64,000 nt of DNA from Halopiger djelfimassiliensis. Lineage in GTDB: Archaea; Halobacteriota; Halobacteria; Halobacteriales; Natrialbaceae. Both the position numbers and the translations under genes were made by a program. The notes under the pieces were generated by a model that saw only the letters and a program-made list of their open reading frames with translations, was not told the origin of the DNA and did not search any database. Below are positions 61,030-64,000 of the stretch, in pieces. The stretch spans positions 581,611-645,610 of the forward strand of contig NZ_HG315684.1 of the NCBI RefSeq assembly GCF_000455365.1. Direction: 5' to 3'. Numbering within the stretch: position 1 is the stretch's first letter; every line of letters begins with the position of its first letter.

Positions 61030-62357
61030 TACTTCGCGGACGGGTCGGGACCGACGAGGGCTGCTTCGAGTACCTCGAGCGTGTGGGTGATCTCGTAGCC
61101 GGTGCCGTGTTCCATCTGCATCGAACAGGTCGGACACTCCGTCAGACCCGTCCGGGCGTCGGCGTCCTCCATGTGATCGAACATCTCTTCACCGATTTTC
61201 ATGGATGTTTCGTAATTCTCCGCCTTCCATCCGTACGTTCCCGAAATCCCGGAACAGGAGTCCCCGACGTCGTGGGCGTCGACCCCGTCGATCGCGTCGA
61301 GCACTTCGAGCGTCTGGCCGTCGAGTCCCTGATTTCGGGAGTGACACGGCGCGTGATACGCGAAGTCGTCGAACTCGTCGCCGACGGACGTTCCCTCGAG
61401 TTCGCCCTCGAGGTCCTCGTGGACCCGGAGATACTCGATGGCGTCCCAGGTGTTTTCGGCGACGGTTTCGGTGCCGTCGAAGTCAAACAGTTCGGGGTAC
61501 TCCTGGCGAAGCGACATCGAACAGGAGCTACAGCCGGCGACGATGTCGGCCCCGTCCTCGATCGCCGCAGCGAGTTCGCGGACGTTCGTCTCGGCCGCCC
61601 GCCGGGCGTCCTCGAGCATCCCGTTTGCGAACATCGGCGTCCCGGAACAGGCTTGCTCGGGGACCATGACCTCGTAGCCGAAGTACTCGTAGACCCGGAC
61701 CAGTGCCTTCGCGACCTCCGGCGTGTTGTAGTTCGAGTAACAGCCGTGGAAGTAGGCGATCCGTTTCTCCTCGCTTTGGACCTTCGCGCCCCCGCGTTTG
61801 GTCCACCACTCGCGGAACGTCTCGGTCGCGAACTCGGGGAAGTCGCGCTCGCTCGTGATCCCGAGGAGTTTCTCACCCATCCACTTGGTTACGGAAAGCC
61901 CCATCACGAAGTTGGCCGTCCGCGGGAACATCGCGCCCAGCGGGGCGAGACGCCGGTAGTTCGCCAGTATTCTGTTCCGGAGGTATTCCCGGGAGAGTTT
62001 GCTCATGTTCTCGTCGACGTACTCCGCCCGGGCGGTGTTGTGCATCTGCGAGAGCGGCACCTCGGAGGGGCAAGCGCTATCACAGCGCATACAGTTCGAA
62101 CACTTCATCACCGAGTCGTCGATGTCGTGGTCGTCCTGACGCTTGAGCCGCCACTGCTCCGGCCCCTGAAACTTCGGCCCGGGGAACTCGTCGTCGACCT
62201 CCGCGACCGGACAGTTGGTGTCGCAGGTCGAACACTTGTAACAGTTGTCCGCGCCCGGTCGGAGGTCCATCTCCTCGGCCTCGGGGAACACCTGGATCGG
62301 TTCGAACTCCTCGTCTCCCGGTACGTGATCGTCGGTCGGTCGTTCTGCGTCGCTCAT
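61029..62357 (-). CDS. glpC: anaerobic glycerol-3-phosphate dehydrogenase, subunit C
   Basis: 442-aa membrane-associated electron-transfer subunit that passes electrons from GlpAB to the quinone pool. N-terminal two [4Fe-4S] motifs (CYKCSTCDTNCP and CSNCMRCDSACP), then two CCG-type cysteine-rich domains (YHAPCHSRNQG, GDSCSGISG, ECPTCSMQMEHG and GCSSCSMS). The ATG at 62357 starts MSDAERPTDDH. Forms the operon glpA-glpB-glpC on the minus strand, used by haloarchaea for glycerol metabolism. Confidence 0.93.
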   Translation of the reverse strand: MSDAERPTDDHVPGDEEFEPIQVFPEAEEMDLRPGADNCYKCSTCDTNCPVAEVDDEFPGPKFQGPEQWRLKRQDDHDIDDSVMKCSNCMRCDSACPSEVPLSQMHNTARAEYVDENMSKLSREYLRNRILANYRRLAPLGAMFPRTANFVMGLSVTKWMGEKLLGITSERDFPEFATETFREWWTKRGGAKVQSEEKRIAYFHGCYSNYNTPEVAKALVRVYEYFGYEVMVPEQACSGTPMFANGMLEDARRAAETNVRELAAAIEDGADIVAGCSSCSMSLRQEYPELFDFDGTETVAENTWDAIEYLRVHEDLEGELEGTSVGDEFDDFAYHAPCHSRNQGLDGQTLEVLDAIDGVDAHDVGDSCSGISGTYGWKAENYETSMKIGEEMFDHMEDADARTGLTECPTCSMQMEHGTGYEITHTLEVLEAALVGPDPSAK

Positions 62358-62397
62358 CGAATCACCTGAATCTGTCGTGAGATCATACTCGAGTCGC

Positions 62398-63687
62398 TCA
62401 TTCGCTCCCCTCCTCGCCGGCGCGCGTGCCGGCGACGTATCCGGTCGCCAGCGAGACGCCCCCGCCGGATTTCTCCGCCGCGAAGTCGTAGCCGCCGAGG
62501 ACGGCACCCGCCGCTCGCAGGTTCGAATACTCCGGGTTCTCCCCCGCATCGAGCGGGCGAAGGTCGCGGTCGGGAACGAGACCGAACCGCGCGTAGGGGT
62601 GGTCGCCGAAGACGTCGTCGACGAACCAGTCGTAGCGGTCCGTGGCGTGTGGCACGTGACAGTCGAAGATCGGTTCGAACACCCGTTCGCGCTCGGATCG
62701 GACGCCCTTCCCGACCAGTCCGCCCGTCGCGAGGACGTACTGCTCGGCCCGATAAGGGATCTCCGTCCCGTTCCGGTCGACGACGACGTGATCGATCCGG
62801 TCGCCGCCGTCGTCGGTCTCGAAATCGATCACGGGAACGCCCGATGTCGTCCGGACGCCCGCCTCCTCGAGGGCGTCGTACAGCAACTCCTCGAGTCGGA
62901 TGCCCGGCAGGCTCGGCGGTCCCATCGGGACTTCGAATACCTCGACGCCGAGCGCGTCCGCGAGATCGGCCCGGACCGCCGCGGCGTGTTCGTCCCCCAA
63001 AATCGCGGGGAAGCCGACGCGGGTCTCGTCCTCGAGGTGGGGTTCGACGGCCGCGGCGAGTGCCTCGCGCGCGCCGGCCTCGCCGTCCCCGGTCGCGACG
63101 GTGTCGTCCCGGTCGAGCAGGTGGGCGTACCGCGTGACCTTCGCGTCGTCCCGGACGATGCCGGGAAACGAGAGGGTGACGCCGCGGGCCGCAAACGGCG
63201 CGCCGGCGGCCTCGAGGTGGGCGGCCGCAAGCGGGGCTTCGAAATCGGGCAGCGTCCCGAAGCCGACCAGCAGGGTGTCCCGGTCGTCGCTTGCCAGTCC
63301 GGCGGCCGTCGAGGCCGGATAGCGCGCGGTCGGCTTGACGGTGCCGCCGTGGGTCGGAACGAGCGCGTTGGCGTCGGTATGGCCGCCAGCGTAGCTATCG
63401 CCGGCCACGTCGTCGAAAAACGACAGTGCCTCTCGGACCGCCTCGACCCCGACGCGTTCGTAGGGATGGCCGTCCGGGAGGGCCGCCAGCGCGTCGAACG
63501 GATCGACCACCGGCCCCTCCCCGTCGGGCGTGTAGCCCAGCACGTCGATCAGGCCGCTGGCGTGTCGGAGCGTGCTCTGTTTGTACGTGACGAGCCGGAC
63601 CTGTCCGTCCCGTTCGGCGGCGGCGAGTGCGGCGGTCGCGCCGGCGAGGCCGCCGCCGATCACGAGCACGTCGTCTTCGATCGCCAT
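62398..63687 (-). CDS. glpB: anaerobic glycerol-3-phosphate dehydrogenase, subunit B
   Basis: 429-aa flavoprotein subunit. MAIEDDVLVIGGGLAGATAALAAAE is the FAD Rossmann site; LRHASGLIDVLGY, LPGIRLEELLYDALEEAGV, VLATGGLVGKGVRSE and the C-terminal LRAAGAVLGGYDFAAEKSGGGVSLATGYVAG complete the GlpB pattern. The start at 63687 follows the glpA stop after one base. Length matches haloarchaeal GlpB. Confidence 0.92.
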   Translation of the reverse strand: MAIEDDVLVIGGGLAGATAALAAAERDGQVRLVTYKQSTLRHASGLIDVLGYTPDGEGPVVDPFDALAALPDGHPYERVGVEAVREALSFFDDVAGDSYAGGHTDANALVPTHGGTVKPTARYPASTAAGLASDDRDTLLVGFGTLPDFEAPLAAAHLEAAGAPFAARGVTLSFPGIVRDDAKVTRYAHLLDRDDTVATGDGEAGAREALAAAVEPHLEDETRVGFPAILGDEHAAAVRADLADALGVEVFEVPMGPPSLPGIRLEELLYDALEEAGVRTTSGVPVIDFETDDGGDRIDHVVVDRNGTEIPYRAEQYVLATGGLVGKGVRSERERVFEPIFDCHVPHATDRYDWFVDDVFGDHPYARFGLVPDRDLRPLDAGENPEYSNLRAAGAVLGGYDFAAEKSGGGVSLATGYVAGTRAGEEGSE

Positions 63688-63688
63688 C

Positions 63689-64000
63689 TCAGTTCCCCCC
63701 GTCGAAGTTCGCGTACTCGATGTCACCGGGCGTGCCGGCGGGATCGGCGTCCCGGTTCATCGTGGTCGCGTGAAGCGCGTAGTTGAGCATCGCCTGCGAG
63801 AGCTGTTCGCCCCACAGCGCGTGTCGTTGGCCCTTCCAGCGTTCCTGAAAGAGTTCGTCGAGTGCCTCCCGGACCGTCGCCTCGTCGTACTCGGGGTGGA
63901 GTTCGTTGGCCATCTGCATGCTACAAAAGCCGCCCTGACAGTTGCCCATCGACGCCCGCGTGCGGATGCGAACCGCGTTCAGATCCGAGCCGGACTGTTC
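63689..64000 (-). CDS. glpA: anaerobic glycerol-3-phosphate dehydrogenase, subunit A (partial, 3' end)
   Basis: Only the last 103 codons are in the window; the gene continues past the right edge. The visible part contains the BFD-like [2Fe-2S] segment [17 protein letters not shown] and the tail [23 protein letters not shown], both typical of the GlpA C-terminus. GlpA is the catalytic FAD subunit that oxidises glycerol-3-phosphate to dihydroxyacetone phosphate. It is first in the glpABC operon. Confidence 0.9.
   Translation of the reverse strand, partial: EQSGSDLNAVRIRTRASMGNCQGGFCSMQMANELHPEYDEATVREALDELFQERWKGQRHALWGEQLSQAMLNYALHATTMNRDADPAGTPGDIEYANFDGGN

Overview
The window comes from a halophilic archaeon (class Halobacteria), probably a member of Natrialbaceae or close kin. 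The support is high GC, strongly acidic proteins, a surface-glycoprotein-type S-layer gene with a PGF-CTERM tail, twin-arginine signal peptides, TATA boxes about 25 bp before start codons (leaderless transcripts), HalOD1 and TRASH-domain proteins, an archaeal Orc1/Cdc6 origin, and an AglB-centred N-glycosylation island. The family-level placement is inference.

Layout. (1) 0.6-5.6 kb: S-layer glycoprotein, a complete IS6-family insertion sequence with both terminal inverted repeats, gene debris, and a Tat-exported protein. (2) 5.9-10.4 kb: tRNA-Thr(CGU), Trm5-type tRNA methyltransferase, diphthine synthase, two tiny membrane proteins, a four-helix membrane protein, an alpha/beta hydrolase. (3) 10.4-23.4 kb, minus strand: the branched-chain amino acid operon leuA-ilvB-ilvN-ilvC-(93 aa protein)-leuC-leuD, followed by leuB. 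A roughly 4.4 kb accessory segment separates leuD from leuB. It contains two 600 bp direct repeats (each a zinc-ribbon microprotein, an overlapping HalOD1 gene and a hairpin-rich leader), a divergent wHTH regulator/TIR- or deoxyribosyltransferase-like pair with a clear palindromic operator, and PIN and SDR gene remnants. The leuA reading frame is shifted just after its start codon at a G6 tract. (4) 23.8-28 kb: Lrp-TRASH regulator, VOC protein, RHH regulator, and DUF5779/DUF5789-type proteins. (5) 28-55.7 kb: N-glycosylation island with aglJ- and aglM-like genes, an orc1/cdc6 gene with a replication origin (six ORB repeats around an AT-rich unwinding element), an aglF-like gene, sugar epimerases, glycosyltransferases, a flippase, two AlkP-fold 'sulfatases', an asparagine-synthase-like amidotransferase, an FkbM methyltransferase, an aglG-like gene and aglB. 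The middle (about 38-50.4 kb) is clearly AT-richer than its flanks and looks like an exchanged cassette; one edge falls inside a glycosyltransferase gene. (6) 55.9-64 kb: an FG-GAP-like repeat lipoprotein, a 44-aa one-helix membrane peptide facing a CHAT (caspase-like) protease, an Orc/Cdc6-like ATPase with a defective Walker A motif, and the anaerobic-type glycerol-3-phosphate dehydrogenase genes glpC, glpB and partial glpA.

How they work together: the sugar-nucleotide enzymes, glycosyltransferases, flippase and AglB would build a dolichol-linked glycan and move it to extracellular proteins, plausibly including the S-layer protein at the left end. The best candidates for undescribed biology are the CHAT protease/TM-peptide pair, the operator-controlled TIR-like module between the direct repeats, and the duplicated zinc-ribbon/HalOD1/leader unit.
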